Source: Beaufortia kweichowensis (lineage: Eukaryota > Chordata > Actinopteri > Cypriniformes > Gastromyzontidae). From it: DNA of 64,000 nt. The DNA is taken from assembly GCA_019155185.1 (NCBI GenBank), contig CM032818.1:793933-857932 (forward strand), in the 5' to 3' direction. The translations under genes and the position numbers were made by a program. Below, one piece after another: positions 48,364 to 61,328 of the stretch. The notes beneath the pieces were generated by a model that saw nothing but the letters and a program-made list of their open reading frames with translations, made no database searches and was not told the origin of the DNA. Every line of letters starts with the position of its first letter. Positions within the stretch are counted from its first letter, which is position 1.

Positions 48364-50609
48364 ACAGGAATGCAGAGAATGTGTTCACAGATCACACACA
48401 CACACAGCCACACACACACACACACAGAGTAATTAACATCTGAACACTAAAGGTGTGTGTGTGCCGTCTAAAACACACAGAGACTTCATTTGACAGCAGA
48501 TGTGACTGTAACACACGTGTGTGATGATAAACACACAGACACACCAGATCAGATCTGTATCGGAGTCTCTCTAATAAAAGCTTTGTGTTGTTTGTGTGAC
48601 TTTGGCTTTTATAAGTGTGTGTTAAACACAGAAACATCCAAACAAACAAACACATTCAGCAGTCGTGAGGATTTACAGGAGGCTCGCGGGACAGTTTTCC
48701 CGTCGCCACGGAGACACACGCACACATCACCACGGAGCTCTTTTTCTCTGGCGGTCATGTGAAGCGCACCCGACCCGAAGAACACTTACATAAACATCAG
48801 AGCGCTTCATTCACAACTACATTTCCCATAATCCTCTCTGACCTGCAGCAGCGCGTGATGCAGCGTGACCTCCAGCTCGGCCAATCGCTGCGCGGGATCT
48901 TCGCACTCCTGGATCTCCAGGTCCTGCGGCGGTACCGTGTCCCAGTGTCCGCAGTGAGCCGCCAGCTGATGCACCAGCTCGTACTGACCCGGTAACGCCA
49001 GACTCAAACGCGTCTGACGCCCGTGAGTGAAACACAGCTTCCTCCTCCTGCAGGCTCCGCCCTCCGGCCCGCACGGACCACCTGCCTCGGGTCCGAGGGG
49101 GAGGAGCCTCTCTCCCAGCAGGCAGTTCAGGAGCCGGTACCGGGCGGCGCAGTCCTGACCCAGGATCAGAACGTAGGGGGCGTTGCCGACCACATTCTGG
49201 AGATATTCTTCCTCGTGACGTGGTAATGAGATACAGCTGAGATCACCTGAGACACACAGAGAGAGACACTCATTATTTATGATTATCAAATGAAACGAGT
49301 GACATGAAGAAATCCAGCGAGCGTTTCAAATGTGCGACTCTGAACTAGACAACAACATCAACACAAACAAGAGGACAGTGTGTGTGTTGTTGTGTGTGTC
49401 CTGAGGCTATTAGTATCTCATGACCCGTCCCCCTGAGCCGACCAAACACACACACACACACATGCAGTGAAACACAAAGAGCCGCGAGTCATCGGGATTA
49501 TTATTAGGAAGTGGTCATAATCCTCACCGCTGCTGAGTCACAACGTTATACAACACAACACACACACAATCATAACACAATTCTTTAACACATATTGTGT
49601 GATTTGTGTTTTTTGCATTTCAGCAGAGAAACAGATCGAATGACTCGAGTGCAAAGAAAATACATCTAGAAATATAGCTGAATCTCTCTGATTCACTGAA
49701 TAACACACCAGCACAGATATTAGAGTCACGATCAGCTGAATCCAGACCAAAACCAGTGTGAGACCAGCACTTCACAAACTGATCTGAAATAACTCTATAA
49801 AGACATAATAAAAGTCACTGCAGCGACTCATTCTGTGTAGAAATAAATGTTTGATTATATTCATGAACAGTGTTTTTATAATATTGATTAATTAATGAAC
49901 AGATGTTATAACTAACAGAAAACATCATCAATTAAAAGTGTTTTTTGCTGTATATATATCTATCATTTCTAACACAACTGGCACAAAAGAAATCAAATCA
50001 GAAATAAGTTACTGATGCATTTAAAGCAAGTTCATGAAATTAAATAATTTAGAAATAAATAATTCTGAAAGCAAGACGAGATACAATCCAAATGCATTTG
50101 AGATGGAGATCTTTAAAAACTAAATAAAGTGTCAGCACACACAGATCAGAAATCTGTGACCTCTGACCTCATACACTGATGTGATGTGTCAGTGTCATCA
50201 GTAATCCAGTTTCTCCAGGACGTGTGTGAACCTGCACATGATAAGTGTTCTTCATCATATTAATGAGCACACGCCTGAATGATTCACACCACATCATTCA
50301 CTTTAGACAGTATGTCAATGACAGACGCAGTATATTTCCTCCTGTATGTACTTCAGTCAAATATAAACACATGACTCAACATATTAACAATAAACACATC
50401 CTGTGAGACTTGACTATAATATATTGGCCAGATACACAATATACACACACATATATTTTGGAGGGGGGTGAAGGGAAAGCTCAAGTGAGGTCAGAGGTCA
50501 GAGATCATGAGAGTCAGGGTTAAACATCACAACATGAAGTCATGATGTCATGAGAGTTCTGCTGGAGGTTCAGCTACTCCAGACATCTGACGTACAGCAC
50601 AGACACACA

Positions 50610-50664
<55 letters not shown>

Positions 50665-50666
50665 CA

Positions 50667-50741
<75 letters not shown>

Positions 50742-50750
50742 ACGCACACA

Positions 50751-50788
<38 letters not shown>

Positions 50789-51794
50789 CACATACACACA
50801 GAGACACACACAGACACACACGCACACACACACACACGCACACACAGTGCAGTCTGTGTGTGTGTGAGACACATCACAAATGTGCACACGACAATGTGTG
50901 TGTGTATGTATATGATGTACACACACACACATGTGTGTGCAATACAGTGTGTGTGTGTGTCTATCAATGTGTGTCTGTGTGTGTGATATGTGTGTGTGTG
51001 TGCTGTGAATATATGTGTGTCTGTGTTTGTGTGTGTGTGTGTGTGTGTGATGTGTCTGTGTGTGTGTCTGTGTGTGTGTCTGTGTCTCTGTGTTTGTCTG
51101 TGTTTGTGTGTGTCTGTGTGTGTGTGTGTCTGTGTGTTTACTGGTTTCATGTTCATCTCTGTTGTTCTTTTATCTTGTACAGAATGAGAGTGAATGATTT
51201 CATGAAGACATCTGAGGAAACGTGTCTCACAACAAGCAAAACTCCTTTTGTTACAGAAAAGACTTCAACCACACCTACACAAACACACACAAAAACACAC
51301 ACCTACACAAACACACACAAAAACACACACCTACACAAACAGGCCTGAGATTGTCACATATGTGAAAGATCAAACAGTGTTGCCTGTGGCATGAATCTAC
51401 AGCTCACAATCACTGCAACACTTACACACTGTGTGTGTGTGTGTGTTTAATCTTCTTAATTCTGCACAAATCCTGATTCAGATATTTCTGCTACACAAAC
51501 AACTCACTGACCCTCTCACAACACAATGATGACAACAAATGCACAATCATCAAAACAACACACTAATAACAAACATCAAACCGAGTGTGTGTGTGTGTGT
51601 CTGTGTGTTGTGTGGTACTGACCCGTCTCGAGAGCAGATCCAGTGCACGTGTTGCTGTGGTTCTGTCGGATCTCTCTGAAGAAGATGATGCTCTCTTTCA
51701 GGTTCTTCTTCAGCAGGATGTTGTGTTTGTTGTAGTGACTGAAGGCTCGTGTCAGATCTCGGATCAGTGGACCTGATTTCTGTGGGTTCTCCAT
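43923..51794 (-). CDS. dstyk: Dual serine/threonine and tyrosine protein kinase
   Basis: A RIP-like dual-specificity kinase that acts downstream of FGF/ERK signalling. Exons: 51794-51623 (MENPQKSGPLIRDLTRAFSH), 49246-48843 (GDLSCISLPRHEEEYLQNVV, YVLILGQDC, SLALPGQYELVHQL), about 47575-47050 (ILYAVNKDTLSPEQ, VHCRCLDLFINQ), 46966-46771 (AFDMQRDLQITPRRLEYTRE), 46389-46151 (VNRLNQAVANKLTSSVNYLR), 46083-46000 (ILNAAYHVEVTFHMGSSITR), 45929-45753 (SICSQFRTRLNSSHDAFAAS) and 45676-45547 (EDLWLRVRKDHAPRLARLSL). These follow the vertebrate protein closely and are intact apart from the 5' part of exon 3. The C-terminal kinase exons (45252-43923) are recognisable (QYGVV, MAPELFT, SVFDEECWQLM) but full of small indels. 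The start matches a CpG-rich promoter at 52080-52360. NUAK2 next door agrees with human 1q32.1. Confidence 0.93.
47640..48238. repeat. Long GA-rich microsatellite in dstyk intron 2
   Basis: About 600 bp of AG/GGA/ACAG repeats become a nearly pure (AG)n run after 48170. The 150-codon Arg/Glu frame at 47789-48241 is a translation of this repeat. Confidence 0.95.
48320..48426. repeat. (TG)n and (CA)n tracts in dstyk intron 2
   Basis: A (TG)n run at 48320-48361 is followed by (CA)n at 48393-48426. Confidence 0.95.
49247..51622. other. dstyk: dstyk intron 1
   Basis: A 2.4-kb intron of AT-rich sequence at its 3' end and long CA/TG repeats (50598-51137) at its 5' end. No separate gene is seen. Confidence 0.7.
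50598..51137. repeat. Facing (CA)n and (TG)n arrays forming a large inverted repeat
   Basis: About 250 bp of CA-type repeat (50598-50846) is followed, after a spacer of roughly 45 bp, by about 250 bp of TG-type repeat (50893-51137). The two arms are imperfectly complementary. All Cys/Val- and Thr/His-rich open frames here are repeat translations. Confidence 0.93.
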
Positions 51795-52311
51795 CCTGAT
51801 TCTGCAGCAGAACCCGGACCGACCCAGTCCGTGTGTGTATCACATATCCATACAAACTACACAACTACACACCAGACTGCTGCTACAACAGACGAACTTG
51901 AGTCGACGAAGAGGCCCGAGTCACTGCTAACTGGACCGAACCCACACGACACAACAACACATGTGTGTCAGTCTGTGTGTGTCAATGCATCAACACAAAC
52001 ACACAACACACTCACATTTAGCAGAGAGATATTACAGCTGAAAAGATCCAATAACAGCTAAAGTTCTCCTCGGTACACACGCGCACAGTCGGGCGGACCG
52101 GAGGCCGAACCGGGTCGCTGTTTCAGTTTCGCGGTCGTTCGGCGGGTTTTCCTCACAGATGAGCTTTAATCATCGGTCACAAGCACATCAGTGTCTGATA
52201 ATCCTGTCGCCGGTGTCGGTTCGGTTATGAATATCTCAGATTTCAGTCCAAAACGTGAAAAAGTCGCTCCGCAGTCGCTCCTGCTGCTTGTTCGTTTGGC
52301 GGTGGGCGGGG

Positions 52312-52355
52312 CGTGACGTGACGTGACGCGACTGGTGCATGCTGGGAAAAGTAGT
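52312..52355. promoter_or_regulatory. dstyk promoter elements: CRE-like triplet and ZNF143/THAP11-type motif
   Basis: Three overlapping TGACG cores occur at 52314-52328 (CGTGACGTGACGTGACG). About 10 bp further, GCATGCTGGGAAAAGTAGT (52338-52356) is the reverse complement of an ACTACNNTTCCCAGCATGC site, the classic ZNF143/THAP11 promoter motif. The region is CpG-rich and lies 0.5 kb upstream of the DSTYK ATG. Function is inferred from the motif match. Confidence 0.6.
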
Positions 52356-52420
52356 CTGCGCTGCGCATACAAACTTTTACAAAAATATACTTGACTGCTC
52401 AGTGCTAATGCAAGACATAT

Positions 52421-52655
52421 TACGAAATATACTTAATATACTTTACAATATACTTAATATACTTTACAATATACTTAATATACTTTACAATATACTTAAT
52501 ATACTTTACAATATACTTAATATACTTTACAATATACTTAATATACTTTACAATATACTTAATATACTTTACAATATACTTAATATACTTTACAATATAC
52601 TTAATATACTTTACAATATACTTAATATACTTTACAATATACTTATACTTTACAA
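52421..52655. repeat. 21-bp AT-rich minisatellite upstream of dstyk
   Basis: About eleven nearly perfect copies of CTTAATATACTTTACAATATA. Because 21 is a multiple of 3, it yields an open frame repeating NILYNIL, which is not a gene. Confidence 0.95.
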
Positions 52656-53259
52656 ACTAAACGCTGTTTTTGACTTTCTATTGAAACAGTTTAGCGTTTA
52701 AATATTACAAAGAGGTTTCAAAATGTCCTCTTATATAACACTCGTGTGATATTTTCCATGAAGTGAAGCTAAAAACAAAAACGTCAAGCAGTTTTTGTCT
52801 GATCTTGTGGCTCCATCCAGCGGACACAGTGTGAAGAGCACAAACAAAATGGCTAATGATTATCATTGACTAATAAATACAGTCGAAATAAGCTTATCAT
52901 CAAACACATCAAACACGAAACTGATCAAAGTTCATTAGCACACATAGTTTAAAAAATCTTTGAGCAAAAAGTATGTATTTATCAGCTAATGAATAAAAAT
53001 CAGTCAGTAAGAGTCCAGTATGGATACGTTTACTATAAAAATGATCATAGATTTATTTTAGGCACAACATACTGCACACATTATAATTGTGTTATCAGCA
53101 CGTGGGGGCGGGATTTACAAGAATGACGACACGCCCACGCGCTGACGTCACGGCCGGCCCCACTCACAGGCGCTGGAGATGATCGGCTGCACATTCAGTC
53201 ACCTGCGCGTGCGGAAGACATGTAAACATCCTCTTCATCATCATCATCATCATCGGGTC

Positions 53260-56200
53260 ATGGAGACACACGGGTCCGGGCGGGTTCTGGAGGGTTCTGC
53301 GGGTGTTGTGCCCGTTAAGCGTCAGGCGGTGAAGAGACACTATCACAAACACAACCTGAAACACAGATACGAGTTTCTCGAGACTCTCGGTAAAGGCACG
53401 TACGGACGAGTACAGAAAGCCATGGACCGGTCCGGCAGAACGGTGAGACACAAACCATCATCATAAACACACAAACATTAACACACGCTCTTACAGAATA
53501 ACACAAACTCACCACTGAACTATTTATACATGTGATGAATCTTTAATAATGAATAATTCATCAGTTATAAATGATTGAAAAGCGAAAGAAAATACATTTA
53601 TCTTTGATCTATAACAAACATATTTCTATAAGTTATTGCATGTGTTGTTTAATGACACATGATGTTTTAAACACTTAATATTGTAACTCTACAGCAAATG
53701 CATTCTTGTTTCTTTTGACATTGTCATCATTTATTAACTTCTTTTGAATATGGAGGTAATTCTTACGCTTTGTTGATTGTCCTCACAAACATTGTGAGAA
53801 AGAGCCCATGAACAGGTGCTATAATGTGTTAAACGTGTGTTTGTGGAAATACAGCAGAATATAATTGGGTGTCATTAAAGAACATCAGATATAAAGTGTG
53901 TGTCCTGTTTGTGTGACAGTACAAAGATGATTTATGAGACACATTGAGTTGTGTGTGTGTATAGAGGCACTTTCCTTTAAAGTTAAAGCAAACAGAGAAC
54001 AGGTTCTGCGTGGAACGCCCTGCCTTTGGAAAGAACCTTTAAATAGCCAGCGGCTCATTTCAACCTCTGAATGTATTTTTATAAGAGTCACTCGCACGCA
54101 CACACTTCAACTATTCAATTATTACATATAATCCATATGAAATTAACACGGCCGATATGTGTTTCGCTCCAAAATCGAAGAAAATACAAAGTTCTTCCAA
54201 ATTCTCATTACTGTGATGACCTGATGTTTTCATTTATTTATACTGTGTTATATTTTGCGTCACAGTAATGAGTCATTTGAGGAAAACGTCATGAGTCTTA
54301 AAGGATTTAAAAACAGGCTTTATTCTCTTAATGTCGTGTCATATTTCTGCTGTTGACAGTGAGATGAGTCTGTGTGTGTGTGTGTGTGTGTCAGAGGTCA
54401 GTAAGCTCAGGGTGACCCGGCGTGTGTACCTGGATGTGTAACACAAGAGTCAGATGAAGAACAAACGCTCTCTTGTGTCTGTTCTGACCCGATCCGATCA
54501 GACCCACAGAAACTCTGACCAGACCGATACAAATAAGACTTAAATAATGACACCAGGCCTCAAGAACAAATGAGATTAGACACTTCAAATAATGTAAAAG
54601 TTTATGTTTGCTGGAAGATGATTTCAGATGTGGGAATGTGGGTCGCTAACATTCCTGTCCTGAGGTCATGACAAGTTAAAACATAGATGTTTAACTCAAC
54701 ACACGTCTATATGGTGTATCTGTGAAATCTGTGTTTTAGAAAGGGAAGTGACATCATGCTGAGGTCATCAGTGCCATATGTGATTTTTTATACCCTGATG
54801 GCAAAACAACACAAAACACAGTGTGTGTGTAAGAGTTATGCAGAGAACAGAGCAAAACGATTGCCAAAGGGTTAAAAAATATATATTTTAATCTTTGAAA
54901 TCAAGTCTTACTATGGCACATATCATCACATTACCATGGTACAAAAACAGTATTTGTATATTGATGGATATGTGATAATATTTCTTCACATTTGAGCTGG
55001 TGAATGTTTAATCATCTGAAGCTTCACACAGGGAAAGAGAAACGGGTTTCTTATCTTAAAACAGGGTTTTTCCTTTAGTGTCTGACGCTGATTATACTTC
55101 AAACATCTATCGTAACCATATCAGTTTCCTCATTGTGATCAATGAAACGTTAAAGTTTTGTCATTATTGTTCAGCGTCAGGTCTGTTGGCTTTAGCTGGA
55201 AGTTTGTTTTAATCTTTACAGGAAACAGAAAGTGAACGTTGAGCGAGTCAGGACGTGTCTGTGTAATTGTCGTCTGAAGCAGATAAGAGCGTCTGAAACG
55301 CATGCTGGACGTGGAACTAATCGGACTATTTTTAGTATATAATTAAAGATAATTGTATTTCAGACATTTCCTGTCCATCAAGAAACATTAGCGCTGTCAT
55401 TTCTCATCAACCTGTTACTATTTCCAGCACATGCCCTGAATGCAGAAACATGTTTGATAAGAGCCAATTATATTGTTCTTCTAATTATCAGTGAATTACT
55501 GAAGAATGAAAAGTTCACGAGGAGCATCTTCAGGTTCTTATGTAACTGGAAATGTGTTTGTAATGGTATTTATTGCTGTGAAATTCCTCGGCGGGTCCGA
55601 GCGACTTCGGCTCTGTTTGTTCATCTGTTCTATCGCCGTCACAAACACACAAATACACGGTGGAATGTCAAACATCTCTTCCTGACGACACACACTCCCA
55701 CCATTGATATTCACGTACAGACACACAAAAGACCTCAAACTATCACACAATAGAGACGTTCCATATGCAAAACACCCCACACCAGGACAGATTTCCACTG
55801 CTTTGTGTTTCATTGACATCACACAGTTCAGATCATGATGGATTGAGTCACACCTCATTGACATCAGTGGTATAGACATTTACATCTAGAGCGAGTCAAC
55901 ACACTATAATATCACAGTTGTTGTTTGTAGTGTAAATGAATGAAAGATTGGTGTTGATGACACGAATAATACTGCAGTTTTACTATAGTAACAACGGCTG
56001 TGTCTGAAACCGCTCACTCGTTCCCTCGTTCCCTATAGAGTGTATGGCAGTTGAGTGCACTATATCAGCAAAGCGTGAACGAAAACCAGTGAGCCAATTC
56101 GGACGCCTTCCCATCTGTAATAGGCTGTTCTTTTTAGGATCAGACGCCTAACGTCCTCATCCGTCCCTAAAGCAAATACCAATTCATTAAAACAGTTTTC

Positions 56201-59200
56201 TAAGATGTAAATGAATACTGTAACTGTGAACAATCGACCAAATTATCATCTGTTGTATACAATGTTGTAAATGTAAAGGTTCCCACACTAAAAAGTAATT
56301 ACTGTGCCAACAAATCACCCCCGTTTCATTTCGCTTCACAATATCTTTATAAAGACTTATTTTAAACAGTAAAAAGTTACTTACATTTGTAAAAATTGCC
56401 GCCTCCAATGTTGCCGTCCGCCATATTTCTTTTACGCTCTATCGCCACCTCGCGTTGGATTTTGGGAAATGGCGCTTCAACGAGGGTACATCGGTTGTAC
56501 ACTCGAAATCAGAGAGGATTGTGGGTAAGTGAAGGAATAAAGGAATGTAGGGAATGAACTCGTTCACTCAGAATTCGGACGGCACTACAAAATGGCCGAC
56601 ACCCGATATAGTGCACTATATAGGGGATAGGGAGCGGTTTCGGACACAGCTAATAACTTTAGGAACAATGATTACAGAAAATATGTTTCAATTAATTCTG
56701 TTGATTTCTTTATTGGGAGAATTCTCTAAACGTGGATTCTGTGTTTGTTTGTTTCTCAGGTGGCCATAAAATCCATCCGAAAGGAGAAGATTAAAGACGA
56801 GCAGGATTTAATTCACATTCGCCGTGAGATCGAGATCATGTCGTCGCTCAATCACCCGCACATCATCAGCATATATGAAGGTGTGAAATAACACGTGATT
56901 ATGTGTCCTGACATCATGTAAGCAGATAGCTGGGATTATTCACGCTTCTTCGAGTCTCTTTGTTCAGATTATATAAGACTGCCCCCAAAAAACACATTTA
57001 TTCTGCTCGACTGAACGTCTCGCTCCCTACATGACGGGACAAATAACTCCTCATTATTATGAACATAATGCTTATGTTGTCTTCATGTCACTAACGTTGG
57101 GTTGCGTGTCTTTGTGTGTCTCAGTGTTTGAGAATAAGGATAAGATAGTGATCGTGATGGAGTACGCCAGCAGAGGAGATCTGTACGACTACATCAGTGA
57201 AAAACAGCACATGAGCGAGACTGAGGCCAGACATTTATTCAGACAGATCATCTCTGCTGTTCATTACTGTCACAGGGTGAGTAACGCTTCAACAGACCTA
57301 AAACTCTTAAAGGTCAGCGAGACTAAAGATTAGTTCTTATCTAGTCACTAAAGTTACCCAGAAGATCCCTGAGAAACACGCCGAGACATCTGCACTAAAC
57401 GCACACAATGCAGGATTGCGTAACACGCGTTACACTTCACATGACTGAACATGAGAGACACACACAGGCATGCGAGCAGAAGAACACGCTCGTTTAATGA
57501 CAATAGCTGGCATAACAACACCTCACGCCATGTCTTTAAAGACACGCCCAGAACCCCAGAGAAAACTATTTTCAGCTTTGTAAATAATCATTAAAATGCA
57601 TGTTGAAGATATCGCTACTTGCATTATTTTTATTCTAGTAAATGTATTGGTGTGATGGTGTTAAATGAGGTAAAGCGAGAGACTTCAGACTTCTACAGAA
57701 CAACACAATCACACATAGCTGACATTCCACACACAGCTCGCCTGCCGTAACTCTGCCGTGGCCTTATTTAGAGATGATAAAAGAGGGTTTTTACCTTCAG
57801 CGGGTCGTGACACTAAACGTCAGTACTGCTGTATGTCTCATGTTAAACATCTAAACTGCATGTGTGTTAAGTGAGAAATGTTTGGTCATCTAGTGTGAAT
57901 GATGAAAGCGTGAGGCTTATAACCTCGACTGTGGTCAAACAAAAAAATATATAAAAATGTGAAATATTTAGAAAGTTCTTGTTTTGATCTGTCTAACAGA
58001 ATGGGATTGTACATCGTGACCTGAAGTTGGAAAACATCTTGTTGGACGGCAATGGAAATGTCAAAGTGAGTCCTGGACAGAATAAATAATAGTTTCTAAA
58101 TTGTTTTTGAGAAACGTTCTGGATTCTTACAGTCACTGAGCCTCATGAAACAGAACGATAATGTTTTTACATGATGTCCTGACTGACAGAGAAATAAATT
58201 CTTGTGTTTCATGAATAAGATCTAATCCTCTAAAAAATGTCTACTTCAGTCTTTATCTCTGATCCTTCTGTTTTCTCTGCTGTTGTTAAGCAATGAACCA
58301 TAAAACAATCGAAACTTGCTTCACATAAAGATGACAAGCGTAAACTGTTCCAGTCTCTAGTTATATAAGATACCAGAGTGAAATACCTTTCTGTTTTTCA
58401 GATTGCTGACTTTGGGCTGTCTAACCTGTATCAGGGTGATAAATTCCTGCAGACGTACTGTGGAAGTCCTCTATACGCGTCTCCGGAGATAGTGAACGGG
58501 AGGCCGTACCGAGGTCCGGAGGTGGACTGTTGGTCTCTGGGTGTTTTGCTCTATACGCTGGTGTAATGGAGCTATGCCTTTTGATGGACAAGATTACAAG
58601 AACTTGGTCAACCAGATCAGCACTGGAGATTACCGCAAACCGGACAAAGATTCCGGTGAGTTCCGTATGAGAAAATTAAAGTAACCTACTCTGAAGGTCA
58701 AAGGTGAAGAATATCTTCTGTTGCTTGCTTGCCATGTGTTGGAGCACTTGTTGGAGACAGGACATTTACATTTGTGGTGGGTCATTCCGTTGGTTTATCA
58801 CCACTAATCCTCACTTTCCTCCCACAGATGCGAGTGGTTTGATCCGCTGGATGTTGATGGTGAACCCAGAGCGTAGAGCTACATTAGAGGAGATCGCCAG
58901 ACACTGGTGGCTCAACTGGGGCTATCAGCTCCCTCTACTGGCTGAGAACGAGAACACGGCCGTCCATCAAGGACCGGCTCACGGGCCACAGCAGGTCAAA
59001 CGGGCGGCCAGACCCGCATTGCGGACTGGTTGCGTCGCACCTCTCGTCCTCTTCTCGAGAGCGGCTCAAAGATGCGCTGTCTGCTGCGGTCGGGTGGGGC
59101 CGCCGGAGGAGACCCGGTACAGCGTCAACGCTCCATACGCAGGTCACGCAAGGAAAACAATGTCTCTCAGACGATGCAGGAAGGTACCGCTCCTCGCCCC

Positions 59201-59855
59201 TACAAAGGCATTCTGAAGAAGAGGGGCAGTCTGAAACAGAAGCCATCCGTTGACACCCAGGCTACGCCCTTGGAGGAAAAAAGCCCGAACACTCGTGTCT
59301 TGACCTCCGGTGCCTCAGAGCCATCTGTACTTCCTCCACCCCCTAAAGGCATTCTGAAGAAGCCTCCTGAAAGCCAATCCAGCTATTGTTCATCTTCCCC
59401 AGAGAGCGGCGACTCCACCCAGACACGTCTGCGCCCGTCATCCGTGGAGCACCGTAAGGGTATCCTCAAACGTCACGGCAAGTTCTCCGGCGGCCTGCAA
59501 GAATTTGGCTCGCTGGACCAGCTGGCACGCACTTTACCCACAGGAGGAAACAGATCTCGACCCAGCGGAGCCATCAGCGAGGACAGCATCCTCTCCTCAG
59601 AGTCCTTCGACAGACTTGACCTACCTGACCGTGACGTTCCTGTCGCCCCAATGGAGCGTCCAACGGGGGGGACGTCACATGCGAGGATTCGTGTCTGTGG
59701 ATAACCTGCTGGACCTGAGGGAGGACAGGCCCGCTCATCGGCAGGGACGCTGGGGAATGGCCTGTTATCGCGCAGGAGTGTCCGAAAGTGCGTTTTCAAT
59801 CGCTGACTGTGAGAATGTAACTCAGACCTACAAACGAGTCTTTAGCATAGCGTAG
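53260..59855 (+). CDS. nuak2: NUAK family AMPK-related kinase 2
   Basis: A Ser/Thr kinase activated by LKB1, acting on actomyosin and YAP signalling. Exons: 53260-53442 (METHGSGRV..., ETLGKGTYGRV Gly loop), 56760-56880 (VAIKSIRKEKI with the catalytic Lys), 57125-57276 (VFENKDKIVIVMEYASRGDL), 58000-58065 (NGIVHRDLKLENILL catalytic loop), 58402-58655 (IADFGLSNLY, then FLQTYCGSPLYASPEIVNGR including the activation-loop Thr) and 58828-59855. The C-terminal exon has three GILKK/GILKR motifs, the PP1-beta docking GILK motif of NUAKs, and ends CENVTQTYKRVFSIA. Three apparent one-base frame breaks occur: an extra A at about 58565 (GTGTAATGG), one near 58950-58985, and one near 59640-59690 in a G run. 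Conserved protein continues across each in another frame, so sequencing error is more likely than a pseudogene. NUAK2 is preferred over NUAK1 because DSTYK is adjacent. Confidence 0.9.
55996..56650. mobile_element. MITE with GCTGTGTCYGAAACCGCTC inverted ends
   Basis: GGCTGTGTCTGAAACCGCTC starts at 55996, and its complement GAGCGGTTTCGGACACAGC ends at 56650. Internal sub-terminal repeats (GTGCACTATAT near both ends) support a DNA transposon. There is no transposase. It lies in intron 1 of NUAK2, ending about 110 bp before exon 2. Confidence 0.75.
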
Positions 59856-61328
59856 CATACTACAAATGTTGAATCTTTGCAGAAACGACACAACCTTTGA
59901 GGCTGGTCTCAAGGAAATTTGCAGTAATGCCAGTGGCTAGTAAAGGAATGATTTTAGGCCAGACAGGAAACAGACCGTGAAGACAGGAAGTCCTGTGTGG
60001 CTCGTCTGAACGTCTGTTTAAGAGGGAAAAGCAGTCTGTGTTACATTTTTGTAATACAAACGCTGTTAGCTTGTTCTGAGAAAAGGTTCGTTTTACTTTA
60101 TCAGCTGCACCGCTCTTGAATTATCATTTGAATGTGATGTTTATTGTTTAGGGTTTTGGCTTATAAAAAGTACCAAAGTAATGAATCTTGATAAAGTTTA
60201 GAATTCATTGGGTTGTTAAGGTAATCTGTTTGTTTTAAAGACAAATTGTGCGTAACTACACAATGTCCACGTATAACTATAGCAGCAAAAGGAGGTCACA
60301 GGAGGACACAGAATGCACAAAACAACACACAGAAGAATGTTTTACAGTACACAGACACTGATAATACTGGTTTATGAGAGATCATTCCCGCCAGTTTGAC
60401 ATTTACGTACACGCTATTAACTGCCCAGAATTTACAAATGCTAACGAACAATACAATCAACTGTTATCTGCTTATGACTTTATGAAGTCTGGACTTTTCG
60501 TTTAGTCTCAGATTCTCGATAAGAAACTGCGGTCACAGTCACACAATTTGCTTCCATATCACTGTGAATTACAAGTGATCTAACAGGATGAGGTTAATGT
60601 TCTCATGACACTTCAGTCTGTCGTGTATTTAGGGAGCATTACACTGACCGTTTGGTGGTTGTTTTCTTTCTTTCATCTGAATGTTAACATTTTAATAAGA
60701 GGATGTTCAGTGATTCGATCTTATTCAGGTACAGTATTTGTGACGTAAGAGAAGCGATGTTGTGGGTTTTAGATCGCTTACACGGTTTAGTGGTTTTGTT
60801 TTACATGAGGTGTATTAGTTTAAGTTTATTTGCCAAAGTGCCTGATGCATCTTCACTGATGACAGTGAACAAATTAAACAGATTAAATGTGAAAATCTGT
60901 CTTGGTGTTTATTTTACATAGTGTAACCATTTAATCTTTCTAAATCAACACTTTTACGTTTTACTTTCCCATTATTAGTGAAGTGTGTGAATTGGGATGC
61001 AGTCTTATATTTTCAGAACTAGATGAAATTTGTAAATTTAAATTGCATAGACAAGACAATAAAGACAATTTAAATAAGATTATTTAATTTACTTACATAT
61101 ATCTGAATCTAGTAAACAAGCACAAATAACAATTCTTATATATGTATATAAAAGATTGGTATTCTATCAGTAATAATCATGTGCAAAAATAAAGTATTAA
61201 ATTAAATCACAAAATGAAGAATGTTAGATTCATGTGTGTGAAATTCACAGATGGTCCGTAATGGAAACGGGTTTAAAGAGACGCGTGTTTAACAGGATAA
61301 AGGTCTGATAGCAGCACAAATATTTGCT
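59856..61328. other. Region between convergent nuak2 and cyclin D genes
   Basis: The left part is the probable long NUAK2 3' UTR (AATAAA-like signals near 61059 and 61190). Short open frames here have no recognisable domain. Confidence 0.5.

Noticed and set aside
50548..51348. Cys/Val- and His/Thr-rich frames on both strands
   Set aside because: These are CA/TG microsatellite translations.
43923..51794. dstyk as a true pseudogene
   Set aside because: Eight exons are conserved with intact splice sites; disruption is concentrated in one interval with an indel pattern typical of sequence error.
52339..52701. 120-codon NILY-repeat frame
   Set aside because: A 21-bp AT minisatellite gives a periodic open frame by arithmetic alone.
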